From: Ignavibacteria bacterium
Lineage (GTDB): Bacteria > Bacteroidota > Ignavibacteria > Kapaibacteriales > UBA4661
DNA length: 64,000 nucleotides
Reading direction: 5' to 3'
Assembly: GCA_013298775.1 (NCBI GenBank)
Contig: JAAFIV010000003.1
Span: forward strand, 62,001 to 126,000
A program made the translations under genes and the position numbers. Below the pieces are notes generated by a model, which ran no database searches, had not been told where the DNA came from, and was given only the letters and a program-made list of their open reading frames with translations. Shown one piece after another: positions 54,615-63,362 of this stretch (positions are counted from its first letter, which is position 1; every line of letters begins with the position of its first letter).

Positions 54615-54692
54615 AGTGGCACAGACATTCTTGTCTGTGAGTATTGGTGCGGTGTTCAAGTGAAAAATACAGACAAGAATGTCTGTGCCACT
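54615..54692. repeat. family A palindromic element (copy A12)
   Basis: Arms 54615-54639 and 54668-54692, almost perfect. It lies 45 bp upstream of the CADD-like start. Confidence 0.92.
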
Positions 54693-54697
54693 ACTTG

Positions 54698-54736
54698 TGT
54701 GATTGGATTGTGTGATTGGATTGTGTGATTGGATTG
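54698..54736. repeat. 13-bp tandem repeat
   Basis: Three copies of TGTGATTGGATTG, just after repeat A12 and in the spacer before the ATP-grasp gene end. Confidence 0.95.
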
Positions 54737-54902
54737 TCTCGGCAGAGATGAAAAGCAAAAAAGATTGCCGAGAGCAAGCATAGATAAGTAAAGATAGCAA
54801 AATTGTAGTATTTGAAAAAGAAAAACAAATAAGGGATACTGCACGGCTAAAACCCGCAATATCCCTTGTTTTCTGAGCATTTTGCTTCTGTCGTTTATCC
54901 GC

Positions 54903-55886
54903 TTATTTTTTCTTCGCTGGAGCTGCTTTTTTTGCTGCCGGAGCCGCGCCACCTTTATTGCCAGAAAGGAATTCCGACCAGGTGTAATCTTGCGGCATTT
55001 TGCGACCTTCTTGCGCCAATTCAATCAAATATTTCGCAGCGTGTTCCAGTACCCACTCGAAATTTTCTGGCTGAACCGATGATGCTTCTGCGTCTGGTGC
55101 GGGGTTCAAGAAGTCAATCGCGTAGGGAATATCATCTTGTACGGCAAATTCAATCGTATCGAAGTCGTAGCCGAGCGAGTTTACGATTTTCGCGCAAAGT
55201 TCTTCGAGTTGTTTTTTGCGGGCTGGCGTGAGCGTGAAATCCGCTACATAGCGCAAGTGGTGCGGGTTGCGGGGTTCGTAGGGCATGATGTGGAAATACT
55301 TTTTGCCAATCGCGTAGCAACGGTAGTATTCAGTAAAGTCCACGCCTGCTTGCAAGGTCATACAAATATCGGCGGTTTTGTGATATGCCTCGAAGAATTC
55401 TTGCGCATTATTCACTTTGTACACGTGCTTCCAACCGCCGCCGTCATGCGGTTTCAAGAATGCTGGAAAACCAACATACTCGAAAATTTCTTCCCAGTTA
55501 AGCGGGAACATAAGATTCCGCATTGATTCGCTGGTGGTGGTCGGCGGATGGTCTTTCGTGGGCAAAAGTACAGTGTTGGGAATCGGTACGCCGATTTGCG
55601 AAGCCATTGCGTAGTTGAAAAATTTATCGTCCGCGCTCCACCAGAAGGGGTTATTCACAACGCGCGTACCGTTCAACATCGCATTTTTCAGCATGGAGCG
55701 GTAGAAGGGAATATCTTGCGAAATGCGGTCGAGAATGACATCGTATTTCATCAAATCTGCCATTTTCACACCACCAATTTTTACAAACTCAGCACGAATA
55801 CCGTCTGGAGCGGTACTGTTGATGCGCTCTACAAGCGCGGGCGGGAAAGATTGTTCCATCCCAAAGAGCAAACCAATGACTTTCAT
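54903..55886 (-). CDS. ATP-grasp family protein of unknown specificity
   Basis: 327 residues from ATG 55886 (MKVIGLLFGMEQSFPPALVE). ATP-grasp features: PAFLKPHDGGGWKHVYKV (glycine-rich P-loop-like segment), DFTEYYRCYAIGKKYFHIMPY and the metal motif DTIEFAVQDDIPYAIDFLNPAPD. The tail is a lysine/alanine/proline stretch (GGAAPAAKKAAPAKKK) like histone H1 tails, perhaps for binding nucleic acid or anchoring. RimK-like ligases add amino acids to a carboxylate; the substrate here is not known. It is upstream of the CADD-like gene on the same strand, 333 bp away with repeats in between. Confidence 0.82.
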   Translation of the reverse strand: MKVIGLLFGMEQSFPPALVERINSTAPDGIRAEFVKIGGVKMADLMKYDVILDRISQDIPFYRSMLKNAMLNGTRVVNNPFWWSADDKFFNYAMASQIGVPIPNTVLLPTKDHPPTTTSESMRNLMFPLNWEEIFEYVGFPAFLKPHDGGGWKHVYKVNNAQEFFEAYHKTADICMTLQAGVDFTEYYRCYAIGKKYFHIMPYEPRNPHHLRYVADFTLTPARKKQLEELCAKIVNSLGYDFDTIEFAVQDDIPYAIDFLNPAPDAEASSVQPENFEWVLEHAAKYLIELAQEGRKMPQDYTWSEFLSGNKGGAAPAAKKAAPAKKK

Positions 55887-56154
55887 AAGAAAACCTTTGC
55901 GTAAAAAAATGAACAAAGAACTGTGATTTGAATGACCTGTTTTTATGTCCTCATTATCTCACAAACACTAGAAGGGAAGAGGTTTGCAGAGATTTTTACG
56001 AAAAATTGTCGGATAATTCCGAACAGAATGTTGATGACGCTTGAAGAATTTTTTAGCACACGTTCTGAACACAGGCGCAAAGATATAAAAATGTTGGTAG
56101 AAACCTGATGTATTGCAGGAAAAAAATGAAAAATTTTTCAGAAAACTTGAGCCT

Positions 56155-57585
56155 TTACTTTCCAATACAAAACTTCGCAAAAACGCTGTTCAAAATTTCC
56201 TCGTTCCACACTTCGCCCGTTATCTCGCCAATGCGCTTTAATGCTTCGCGGAGGTCTATTGCGGCAAATTCATTCGACGCGCCCATCTGCACTGCTTCTC
56301 TCGCCTTCGCTAGTGATGATGCGGCTTGCGTGAGCAATGAGGCTTGCCGTGCATTGATGAGCGCGTCGCTGACGGTCTGCACTGCACTTTGTGCCTCGCG
56401 TTCAATGAAGTGCTTGAGTTCTTTCATGCCGCGTTCTTCTTTGACGGAAAGGTATAAGCCCTCACCCAACCCTCTCCCAGAGGGAGAGGGCTTTTGGAGC
56501 GTCATAAAATCTTGCCCTTCTCCCTCTGGGAGAAGGGTTGGGATGAGGGTATCGCTTGCTTTTAGTAAATCAATCTTCGTCTGCACACACTCTACTCGCG
56601 CCTCCGAAAACTTCTCGCGAAGGCTGCGTACAAGCGGCTCGGAATGCTCTGCACCTTCCGAACTATCGTTCAGCACAAGTATCAAGTGGCATTCTTCCAA
56701 GAGCGTTTCGGCAAGCTGGATGCCCGCTACTTCAATCACATCGCTGCTTGCGCGAAAGCCCGCCGTATCAATGATGCGCACTGCCATTGAACCAATTTGC
56801 AAAGTTTCTTCGATGTAATCCCTCGTCGTTCCTGCAATTTCACTCACAATAGCGCGGTTCTTGCCCAAAAGCGCGTTCAAAAGCGAGGATTTACCTGCGT
56901 TTGGATAACCCACAATTCCCACACTAAAACCAGAGCGCAAAATCTCCGACGAGCGATGCGCCGAAGCCAGTTCCAAGCAGTATTCACGCGCTTCGTGGAT
57001 GCGATGCGCCAGCACAGTTTTGTCAATAAGTTCGATGTCTTCTTGGCTAAAATCCAGTTCTAATTCCAGCAAGCCGCATAATTCCAAGAGCTTCTCGCGC
57101 AATTCCGCCAAACGCCGCGTAAAACCTCCCATGAGCTGCCGCGCCGCCGTGTGGCTGCCGTGCGTGGAAACCGCATGGATTATATCGCCGACGGCTTCTG
57201 CTTGCGTAAGGTCGAGCTTGCGATTGAGGAAGGCTCGCTTGGTGAATTCCCCAGGCTCGGCGTGCCGCGCACCCGCCTCAATCAGGGCTTGCACGACTTC
57301 ATGCGCCACAATCGTCCCGCCATGACAGCCAAATTCAACAACGTCCTCGCCCGTGTAGGAATGCGGCGCACGATAGACAAATGCTGTTACTTGGTCAATT
57401 GCCTGTCCTCCGCTCCAAAATGTGCCGTAGAGAATTGTATGGCTGCGAGAGGCTTCAATACTGGTTTTTCCGCGAAAGCAGGTGTCAGCAATGGCAAAGC
57501 ACGAATCGCCGGAAAGCCTGATGATTGCTAGTCCGGCAGCACCTGGGGGCGTGGCGATGGCGCAAATAGGGTCGAAGGTGAGCAT
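56155..57585 (-). CDS. mnmE: tRNA uridine-34 modification GTPase MnmE with repeat-derived insertion
   Basis: 476 residues. The folate-binding N-terminal domain (TPPGAAGLAIIRLSG, DVVEFGCHGG, AEPGEFTKRAFLNRKLDLTQAEAV), the G domain with G1 GYPNAGKSS (226-234), DTAG (273-276) and TKID (336-339), and the C-terminal FCIGK are all present. MnmE with MnmG makes the cmnm5 group at U34 of certain tRNAs. Between G4 (TKID) and G5 (LSVKE), residues 346-376 are encoded by a family C repeat (TLLPEGEGQDFMTLQKPSPS...). Without them the protein would be ~445 residues, the family's usual size. Confidence 0.96.
   Translation of the reverse strand: MLTFDPICAIATPPGAAGLAIIRLSGDSCFAIADTCFRGKTSIEASRSHTILYGTFWSGGQAIDQVTAFVYRAPHSYTGEDVVEFGCHGGTIVAHEVVQALIEAGARHAEPGEFTKRAFLNRKLDLTQAEAVGDIIHAVSTHGSHTAARQLMGGFTRRLAELREKLLELCGLLELELDFSQEDIELIDKTVLAHRIHEAREYCLELASAHRSSEILRSGFSVGIVGYPNAGKSSLLNALLGKNRAIVSEIAGTTRDYIEETLQIGSMAVRIIDTAGFRASSDVIEVAGIQLAETLLEECHLILVLNDSSEGAEHSEPLVRSLREKFSEARVECVQTKIDLLKASDTLIPTLLPEGEGQDFMTLQKPSPSGRGLGEGLYLSVKEERGMKELKHFIEREAQSAVQTVSDALINARQASLLTQAASSLAKAREAVQMGASNEFAAIDLREALKRIGEITGEVWNEEILNSVFAKFCIGK
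56459..56549. repeat. family C element inside mnmE (copy C3)
   Basis: Two hairpins (CCCTCTCCCAGAGGGAGAGGG and CTTCTCCCTCTGGGAGAAGG type) with CTCACCCAACC and GGTTGGGATGAGGG ends, the same composition as C1, C2 and C4 in non-coding DNA. It has no stop in the mnmE frame and its length fits the frame. Confidence 0.92.
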
Positions 57586-57723
57586 GGGTAAAAATTGGGT
57601 GTATTTTTCAAAAAATTTGGAAACGAAACTTAAAAGTTTTATGTTTGTATTAGGTTTTACTTAACAAGTTTAGTCTTTTTTTAGTTTTTCTGCTTTTTAT
57701 TATTTTTTCTTTTTGTGTTCACC

Positions 57724-58263
57724 ATGGCTGTACCAATTCTGAATGACGTTGATAGAAAAATTTGCGACATCCTCCAGCGCAATGGACGTGCGCACTTCAA
57801 TGAACTTGCCGAAGTCGTGCATTTATCCGTGCCGGCGGTATCGGAGCGTGTGCGCAAGCTCGAAGAAAAGGGCATCATTCGGGGCTACACCGCGAAGCTA
57901 CATCCCGAAGCCTTTGGACTGAACATTGCGGCGTTTATTTGGGTAACGGTTGAAGGAAGTCATAATTACAAAAAATTTCTGGATAATTGCACAAACGAAC
58001 CCGAAATCATGGACTGCCACGCCATTACGGGCGATTCGTCGCACCTCGTGAAAGTTCGCACCACAAGCCCCGCCTCGCTGGAACGCCTTCTCTCGCGGAT
58101 TCAGGAATGGAGCGGCGTAAAGAAAACATTGACCAATATCATCCTTTCCACGCACTACGAATCGCTCACGATTGACACAGGCGCGACCATGCCCGCTGGA
58201 GGCGACATCGCACCAAAAGACGCGCATCACAAAAACGGGAATGGTAAAAAAGTAGTGGCGTAA
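57724..58263 (+). CDS. Lrp/AsnC family transcription regulator
   Basis: 179 residues from ATG 57724. An N-terminal helix-turn-helix (DVDRKICDILQRNGRAHFNELAEVVHLSVPAVSERVRKLEEKGII) and an RAM effector domain (GLNIAAFIWVTVEG, AITGDSSHLVKVRTTSPASLERLL). The C-terminal ~25 residues (AGGDIAPKDAHHKNGNGKK) are extra. It stands 166 bp before the type III glutamine synthetase gene on the same strand, so nitrogen or amino-acid control of that gene is a fair inference. Confidence 0.92.
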   Translation: MAVPILNDVDRKICDILQRNGRAHFNELAEVVHLSVPAVSERVRKLEEKGIIRGYTAKLHPEAFGLNIAAFIWVTVEGSHNYKKFLDNCTNEPEIMDCHAITGDSSHLVKVRTTSPASLERLLSRIQEWSGVKKTLTNIILSTHYESLTIDTGATMPAGGDIAPKDAHHKNGNGKKVVA

Positions 58264-58270
58264 ATGAAAA

Positions 58271-58375
58271 CCCTCACCCCGCTCTTGCGAGCGACCCTCT
58301 CCCAGAGGGCGAGGGTGCGAAGATTCTTGCCCCTCTACCCTGCGCTTCGCGTGGGAGAGGGGTTGGGGTGAGGGA
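58271..58375. repeat. family C element with two inserted hairpins (copy C4)
   Basis: Like C2 in reverse, with CGCTCTTGCGAGCG inserted at the left and, in the right hairpin loop, GCGCTTCGC. It separates the Lrp gene and glnN. Confidence 0.88.
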
Positions 58376-58429
58376 AAACCAAGCAAAACAATTTCCATTT
58401 TTTTCAAACATTCACATTTAGTTTTACCA

Positions 58430-60640
58430 ATGGCACAAACAGCATCCCGCCGTTACAGCGTTGTTGCGGCAGCAAAAAAAGGAGTCGTAAACGGCTCGAA
58501 TGGTTATTCTAACGGATATAGCAACGGCTACAAAGCTCCTGCATCCGATGAAATCTTTGGCGAAGATACATTCAGCATTGACGTAATGCGTCAGAAATTA
58601 CCCAAAGATGTCTTCAATGCAGTCATGGCGACGATTGAACTCGGCAAAGCGATTGACCCGAAAATTGCCGACATCGTTGCAGTGGCAATGAAAGATTGGG
58701 CAGTCGAAAAAGGCGCGACGCACTTCACGCACTGGTTCCAGCCGCTCACTGGCTCGACCGCAGAAAAGCATGATAGCTTCATTACGCCAAACTCTGGCGG
58801 TGGCGCGATTGCTCGTTTCTCTGGCAAAGAACTCATTCAAGGCGAACCCGATGCGTCGTCCTTCCCCTCAGGCGGCATCCGTGCTACCTTCGAGGCGCGT
58901 GGCTATACCGCGTGGGACGTAACCTCACCAGCTTTCATCATGAAAAACCCACGTGGCGCGACCTTGTGCATCCCGACCGCGTTTGCATCGTGGACGGGCG
59001 AGGCTTTGGACCACAAAACACCGCTTTTGCGCTCAATGGAATCCCTCAACAAGCAGGCTCTTCGCGCACTTGAGCTTTTCGGCGTGAAGAACGTGAGCAA
59101 GGTGTATTCGACGGTTGGCGCGGAACAAGAATATTTCCTCATTGATGAAGAATTTGCCTACAACCGCCCTGATTTGCTTTTGGCAGGACGCACACTCATT
59201 GGCGCGAAGCCACCGCGTGGACAGGAATTGGAAGACCACTATTTTGGTTCAATCCCCGACCGCGTGCTTGCGTACATGACCGACGTTGAGGAGCAGCTCT
59301 ATCGCTTGGGTGTTCCCATCAAAACTCGCCACAATGAGGTTGCTCCAGCGCAATACGAAATCGCGCCGATTTTTGAAAACACCAACATTGCCGCCGACCA
59401 CCAGCAATTAACCATGCAAGTTCTCCGCACAACAGCGCGTAAATACGGTCTTTTCTGCATTTTGCATGAAAAACCCTTTGCGGGCGTGAACGGAAGCGGC
59501 AAGCACGTGAATTGGTCAATGTCGTCGAATACAGGCATAAACTTGCTTGAACCAGGCGACACGCCGCACGACAATATGCAGTTCCTCTTTTTCTGTGCTG
59601 CCGTTATTCGCGCCGTGGATAAACACCAAGATTTGCTCCGTCTCAGCATCGCTACTGCCGCAAACGACCACCGTTTGGGCGCGAACGAAGCTCCTCCAGC
59701 GATTATCTCCATTTTCTTGGGCGACCAGTTGGAGAAAATTTTCGTACAACTTGAAAAAGGTAAACCGAAAAAAGGCGAAACCAAAGACCTTTTGGGCTTG
59801 GGAACGCCAGTATTGCCGCCCTTGCCGCTTCACGCTGGTGACCGCAACCGTACTTCGCCCTTTGCCTTCACGGGGAATAAATTCGAGTTCCGCGCCGTTG
59901 GTTCGAGCCAATCCATTTCCTTCCCGCTTGTTGTGTTGAACACGATTGCGGCACAAGCGATTGACGAACTTTCGACCGAAATCGAAAAACTCTTGAAGCA
60001 AAAGAAAACCTTCGAGGAAGCTCTCCAAACCGTGCTTCAGAACGTAGTCAAAGAACACAAACGCATCATTTTCGGCGGCGACGGCTACAGCGATGCGTGG
60101 AAAGCAGAAGCGAAAAAACGCGGTTTGTACATGAAAAATACCTCGCTCGAAGCGTACGGCGCATTCCACGACAAGAAAAACGTTGCACTCTTCAGCAAAT
60201 ACGAGGTGTTCAACGAGCGCGAGTGGATGGCACGTGAAGAAATCATGCTCGACCAATACTTCAAAACTATCAACATCGAAGGCGAAACAACTGCGTCTTT
60301 GGCGCAGCGCGTCGTGCTTCCAGCTGCTATTCGCTACTTGCGCGAATTGACCGCAACGGCGGAATCATCGAAGGTTGCGGGTATCAAATCGTCGGGCGTG
60401 GAAAAAACCACCAAAGACGTGAACGAGCTTGTTGATAGCTTGCGCAGCGCGTTGGATAAACTCGTTGCCGTCAATGCTGACGAAGGCGGCAAAGACCTCC
60501 ACAGCAAGTGCAAACATATGTACGGCAAAGTCATTCCAGCGATGTCGAAAGTACGCGAGTTCTCGGACGAATTGGAAAAAGTGATTCCGGATGATGTATG
60601 GCACTTGCCGACGTATCAGGAAATGTTGTTTGTGAAGTAA
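58430..60640 (+). CDS. glnN: glutamine synthetase type III
   Basis: 736 residues, the ~80 kDa GSIII kind of Bacteroidota and cyanobacteria, unlike the ~470-residue GSI. An N-terminal extension with an [11 protein letters not shown] repeat precedes [20 protein letters not shown]. Active-site stretches: [66 protein letters not shown] and [23 protein letters not shown]. It makes glutamine from glutamate, ammonia and ATP. Probably controlled by the upstream Lrp protein, and terminated by the hairpin at 60767. Confidence 0.97.
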   Translation: MAQTASRRYSVVAAAKKGVVNGSNGYSNGYSNGYKAPASDEIFGEDTFSIDVMRQKLPKDVFNAVMATIELGKAIDPKIADIVAVAMKDWAVEKGATHFTHWFQPLTGSTAEKHDSFITPNSGGGAIARFSGKELIQGEPDASSFPSGGIRATFEARGYTAWDVTSPAFIMKNPRGATLCIPTAFASWTGEALDHKTPLLRSMESLNKQALRALELFGVKNVSKVYSTVGAEQEYFLIDEEFAYNRPDLLLAGRTLIGAKPPRGQELEDHYFGSIPDRVLAYMTDVEEQLYRLGVPIKTRHNEVAPAQYEIAPIFENTNIAADHQQLTMQVLRTTARKYGLFCILHEKPFAGVNGSGKHVNWSMSSNTGINLLEPGDTPHDNMQFLFFCAAVIRAVDKHQDLLRLSIATAANDHRLGANEAPPAIISIFLGDQLEKIFVQLEKGKPKKGETKDLLGLGTPVLPPLPLHAGDRNRTSPFAFTGNKFEFRAVGSSQSISFPLVVLNTIAAQAIDELSTEIEKLLKQKKTFEEALQTVLQNVVKEHKRIIFGGDGYSDAWKAEAKKRGLYMKNTSLEAYGAFHDKKNVALFSKYEVFNEREWMAREEIMLDQYFKTINIEGETTASLAQRVVLPAAIRYLRELTATAESSKVAGIKSSGVEKTTKDVNELVDSLRSALDKLVAVNADEGGKDLHSKCKHMYGKVIPAMSKVREFSDELEKVIPDDVWHLPTYQEMLFVK

Positions 60641-60654
60641 GTTTGGTTAAATCT

Positions 60655-60751
60655 TCCCGTCGGGCGGTTTCTTCACCGTCCGGCGGGTGAGTCGCTTGCA
60701 CCGCACCCGCCGGACGGCTACTGCGCTTGTGATAACAGCCGCCCGACGGGA
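60655..60751. repeat. family E element (copy E2)
   Basis: Outer TCCCGTCGGGCGG/CCGCCCGACGGGA ends enclose CACCGTCCGGCGGGTGA-type and CCGCACCCGCCGGACGGC-type arms. Same orientation as E3; the two flank the DUF2256 gene. Confidence 0.92.
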
Positions 60752-60766
60752 TAAATACTGCTTACA

Positions 60767-60803
60767 AAAAGAGACGTTGCTTCAAAAAGGCAACGTCTCT
60801 TTT
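60767..60803. terminator. bidirectional terminator between glnN and DUF2256 gene
   Basis: A 14-bp stem AAAAGAGACGTTGC (60767-60780) / GCAACGTCTCTTTT (60790-60803) with a nine-base loop; T-rich on one side and A-rich on the other. Confidence 0.85.
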
Positions 60804-60806
60804 CGT

Positions 60807-60968
60807 TTACCGACCTTTTGTGCTATGCGCGATTTTCCCACTCCGACACGCATCGCTACAATACTTCACCTCATCCCACACTTTTTCCCATTTCTTGCGC
60901 CAAGCGAAAGGTCGTCCGCATGTTGCACAAATTTTTGTGGGGAAGTCAGATTTTTTGCGCATTTTCAT
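60807..60968 (-). CDS. DUF2256 zinc-ribbon-like small protein
   Basis: 53 residues starting MKMRKKSDFPTKICATCGRP at 60968 (60962 is an alternative). Two cysteine pairs, CATC and CSDAC, bracket the conserved FAWRKKWEKVWDEVKYCS stretch, matching the small DUF2256 family. A zinc ribbon or knuckle is likely, but the function is not known. It is framed by two copies of the family E repeat in the same orientation. Confidence 0.88.
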   Translation of the reverse strand: MKMRKKSDFPTKICATCGRPFAWRKKWEKVWDEVKYCSDACRSGKIAHSTKGR

Positions 60969-61002
60969 AGTCTGTAATTTTTTATGGTGAAGCTCTCGTT
61001 TT

Positions 61003-61112
61003 TCCCGTCGGGCGGCTGAGGAGTGAACATACGCTGCCGTCCGGCGGGTAAGTCGCTTGCACCGCACCCGCCGGACGGCTACTGCACTTGTGATAACAGC
61101 CGTCCGACGGGA
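61003..61112. repeat. family E element (copy E3)
   Basis: Very close to E2 in its right two thirds (GTCGCTTGCACCGCACCCGC through the end). It is 61 bp before the uvrB ATG and may affect its leader. Confidence 0.92.
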
Positions 61113-61173
61113 AGACTAGAGCAGTTCACACAAGCACTGAACGTATTCTCTCTCCCCAAAACACCAAATCGCT

Positions 61174-63210
61174 ATGGAACGTTTCAAACTCGTCTCAAAC
61201 TACAAACCCATGGGCGACCAGCCCGAAGCCATACGACAGCTTGCCGAAGGCATTGAGCGCGGCGACCGCACCCAAGTTTTGCTGGGAGTGACTGGCTCTG
61301 GCAAGACTTTTACGATGGCGAATGTAATTGAAAAAGTGCAAAAACCAACGCTGATTATTTCACACAACAAAACGCTTGCCGCCCAGTTATATGCGGAGTT
61401 CAAGCAGTTTTTTCCAGAAAATGCGGTTGAGTTTTTCATCAGCTACTACGATTATTATCAGCCAGAGGCATACGTGCCGACAACCGACACGTACATCGAA
61501 AAAGATTTCGCCATCAATGACGAAATAGACCGTTTGCGCCTTCGTGCCACCAGCGCACTCGTGGAGGACAGGCGCGATGCGATTGTCGTGTCGTCGGTGT
61601 CGTGTATTTACGGTTTGGGACGCAAGGAGTCCTTCAAGCAAATGCTGATGCCGCTTCGCAAGGGAATGCGCATTGACCGCCAAATGCTAATTCGCCGCCT
61701 CGCGGACTTGTATTATTCCCGCAACGACTTCGAGTTCACGCGCGGAACATTTCGTGTTCGCGGCGACGTTGTTGATATTATGCCCGCTTTCGAGGATAGT
61801 TCTGCAATTCGCGTGGAGCTTTTCGGCGATGAAATTGACCGCCTCAGCCTCATCACACCGATTGACGGCAAAGTTATTGATACGCTCGAAGCCACAACGC
61901 TCTATCCTGCGCGGCTTTTCGCCACTACTGAGCGCGAATTGGAACAAGCCGTGATTCTCATTCAAAACGAACTCCGCGACCGCTTAAAAGAATTGTACGA
62001 GATGGGAAAGCTCTTGGAAGCGCAGCGTTTGGAGCAACGCACGATGTTCGACCTCGAAATGATGCGGGAAGTAGGCTACTGTTCGGGCATTGAGAATTAT
62101 TCCATGCACCTTTCGGGACGCACCTTTGGCGAGCGTCCGACGTGTTTGCTGGATTATTTCCCCGATGATTATTTGCTCATCATTGACGAAAGCCACGTCA
62201 CTATCCCGCAAATACGCGCCATGTACACCGGCGACCGTGTGCGCAAGGGAACGCTCGTCGAACACGGATTCCGTCTGCCGTCGGCAATGGAAAATCGTCC
62301 GCAGCAGTTCGATGAATTTAACCAAATCGCTGGGCAACTCGTGTACGTGAGCGCGACTCCGGGCGATTACGAATTGGAGCAATCGGGCGGTGTGGTTGTG
62401 GAGCAGGTTATTCGCCCAACGGGACTGCTCGACCCAGAAATTAGTGTGCGTCCCATCAAAACGCAGATAGATGATTTGCTGAAGGAAATTCGCATTCGGC
62501 AGAAGAAGCAAGAGCGGGTGCTGGTGACAACGCTCACCAAGCGCATGGCAGAGGATTTGTCGGACTACTTGCGCAATTTGAACGTGGAAGTGGCGTATAT
62601 TCACTCCGACGTAGATGCGCTTGAGCGCGTCGAGATTTTGCGCGACTTGCGCTTGGGAAAACACGAAGTGTTGGTCGGCGTAAACCTTCTCCGCGAAGGC
62701 TTGGATATGCCTGAAGTCTCGCTGGTAGCGATTTTGGATGCCGACAAAGAAGGCTTTTTGCGCTCGGAGCGGTCGCTCTTGCAAACGGCGGGCAGAACGG
62801 CGCGGAACGCCGAGGGTTTGGTGATTTTGTATGCAGATAAAATCACGAAATCCATGCAAAAATTGATTGATGAAACCAATCGGCGGCGCACCTTGCAGAT
62901 GGCGTACAATGTTGAACACGGCATCAATCCAAAGACGGTGTATAAATCGCTGGAGGAAATTCTGCAAGGCACTTCGATTGCGGACATCAACGCCAAGCGC
63001 ACCGAAAAACGCCGCGAGGCGGAAATGTCAGAAATTCGCAGGAAAACCGCACCAATCCTCAAGCAAATGACCACCGAACAGCGCACAGAACTCGTGCAGC
63101 AGCTCAAAGACGAAATGAAAACAGCAGCCCGCGACCTTGATTTTGAGAGGGCTGCGGAATTGCGCGATGAAATCAAGCGTTTGGAAGATGCTGGTACGAT
63201 GTTGGTGTGA
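61174..63210 (+). CDS. uvrB: excinuclease ABC subunit B
   Basis: 678 residues. UvrB is the damage-verifying helicase of nucleotide excision repair. Helicase motif [15 protein letters not shown], the beta-hairpin region ([21 protein letters not shown]), motif II with [10 protein letters not shown], motif [11 protein letters not shown], and the C-terminal UVR motif ([24 protein letters not shown]) that binds UvrC. Length is normal. uvrA and uvrC are not in the window. Confidence 0.98.
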   Translation: MERFKLVSNYKPMGDQPEAIRQLAEGIERGDRTQVLLGVTGSGKTFTMANVIEKVQKPTLIISHNKTLAAQLYAEFKQFFPENAVEFFISYYDYYQPEAYVPTTDTYIEKDFAINDEIDRLRLRATSALVEDRRDAIVVSSVSCIYGLGRKESFKQMLMPLRKGMRIDRQMLIRRLADLYYSRNDFEFTRGTFRVRGDVVDIMPAFEDSSAIRVELFGDEIDRLSLITPIDGKVIDTLEATTLYPARLFATTERELEQAVILIQNELRDRLKELYEMGKLLEAQRLEQRTMFDLEMMREVGYCSGIENYSMHLSGRTFGERPTCLLDYFPDDYLLIIDESHVTIPQIRAMYTGDRVRKGTLVEHGFRLPSAMENRPQQFDEFNQIAGQLVYVSATPGDYELEQSGGVVVEQVIRPTGLLDPEISVRPIKTQIDDLLKEIRIRQKKQERVLVTTLTKRMAEDLSDYLRNLNVEVAYIHSDVDALERVEILRDLRLGKHEVLVGVNLLREGLDMPEVSLVAILDADKEGFLRSERSLLQTAGRTARNAEGLVILYADKITKSMQKLIDETNRRRTLQMAYNVEHGINPKTVYKSLEEILQGTSIADINAKRTEKRREAEMSEIRRKTAPILKQMTTEQRTELVQQLKDEMKTAARDLDFERAAELRDEIKRLEDAGTMLV

Positions 63211-63223
63211 TTGCTTCGCCCGT

Positions 63224-63332
63224 GTGAGGGTCTCGCTTCTTCAGCGAGGCTCTCACTAAGCCATCTATCACTTGTCACTACCGAAGTGAGACCCTCGCTG
63301 ACGGCTTTGCGTCAAGAAGCGAAAGCCTCACA
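63224..63332. repeat. family B palindromic pair with a hairpin in one loop (copy B4)
   Basis: Near-palindromes at 63224-63255 and 63286-63332, in opposite sense. The second is longer because TGACGGCTTTGCGTCA, a small hairpin, stands in its loop. Confidence 0.85.
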
Positions 63333-63362
63333 GTATTATCCCTCACCACTCATAAAATTCGT

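Noticed and set aside
54570-54800. 77-residue N-terminal extension of the CADD-like protein
   Set aside because: It only reads through repeat A12 and the 13-bp tandem repeats; CADD residue numbering fits ATG 54569.
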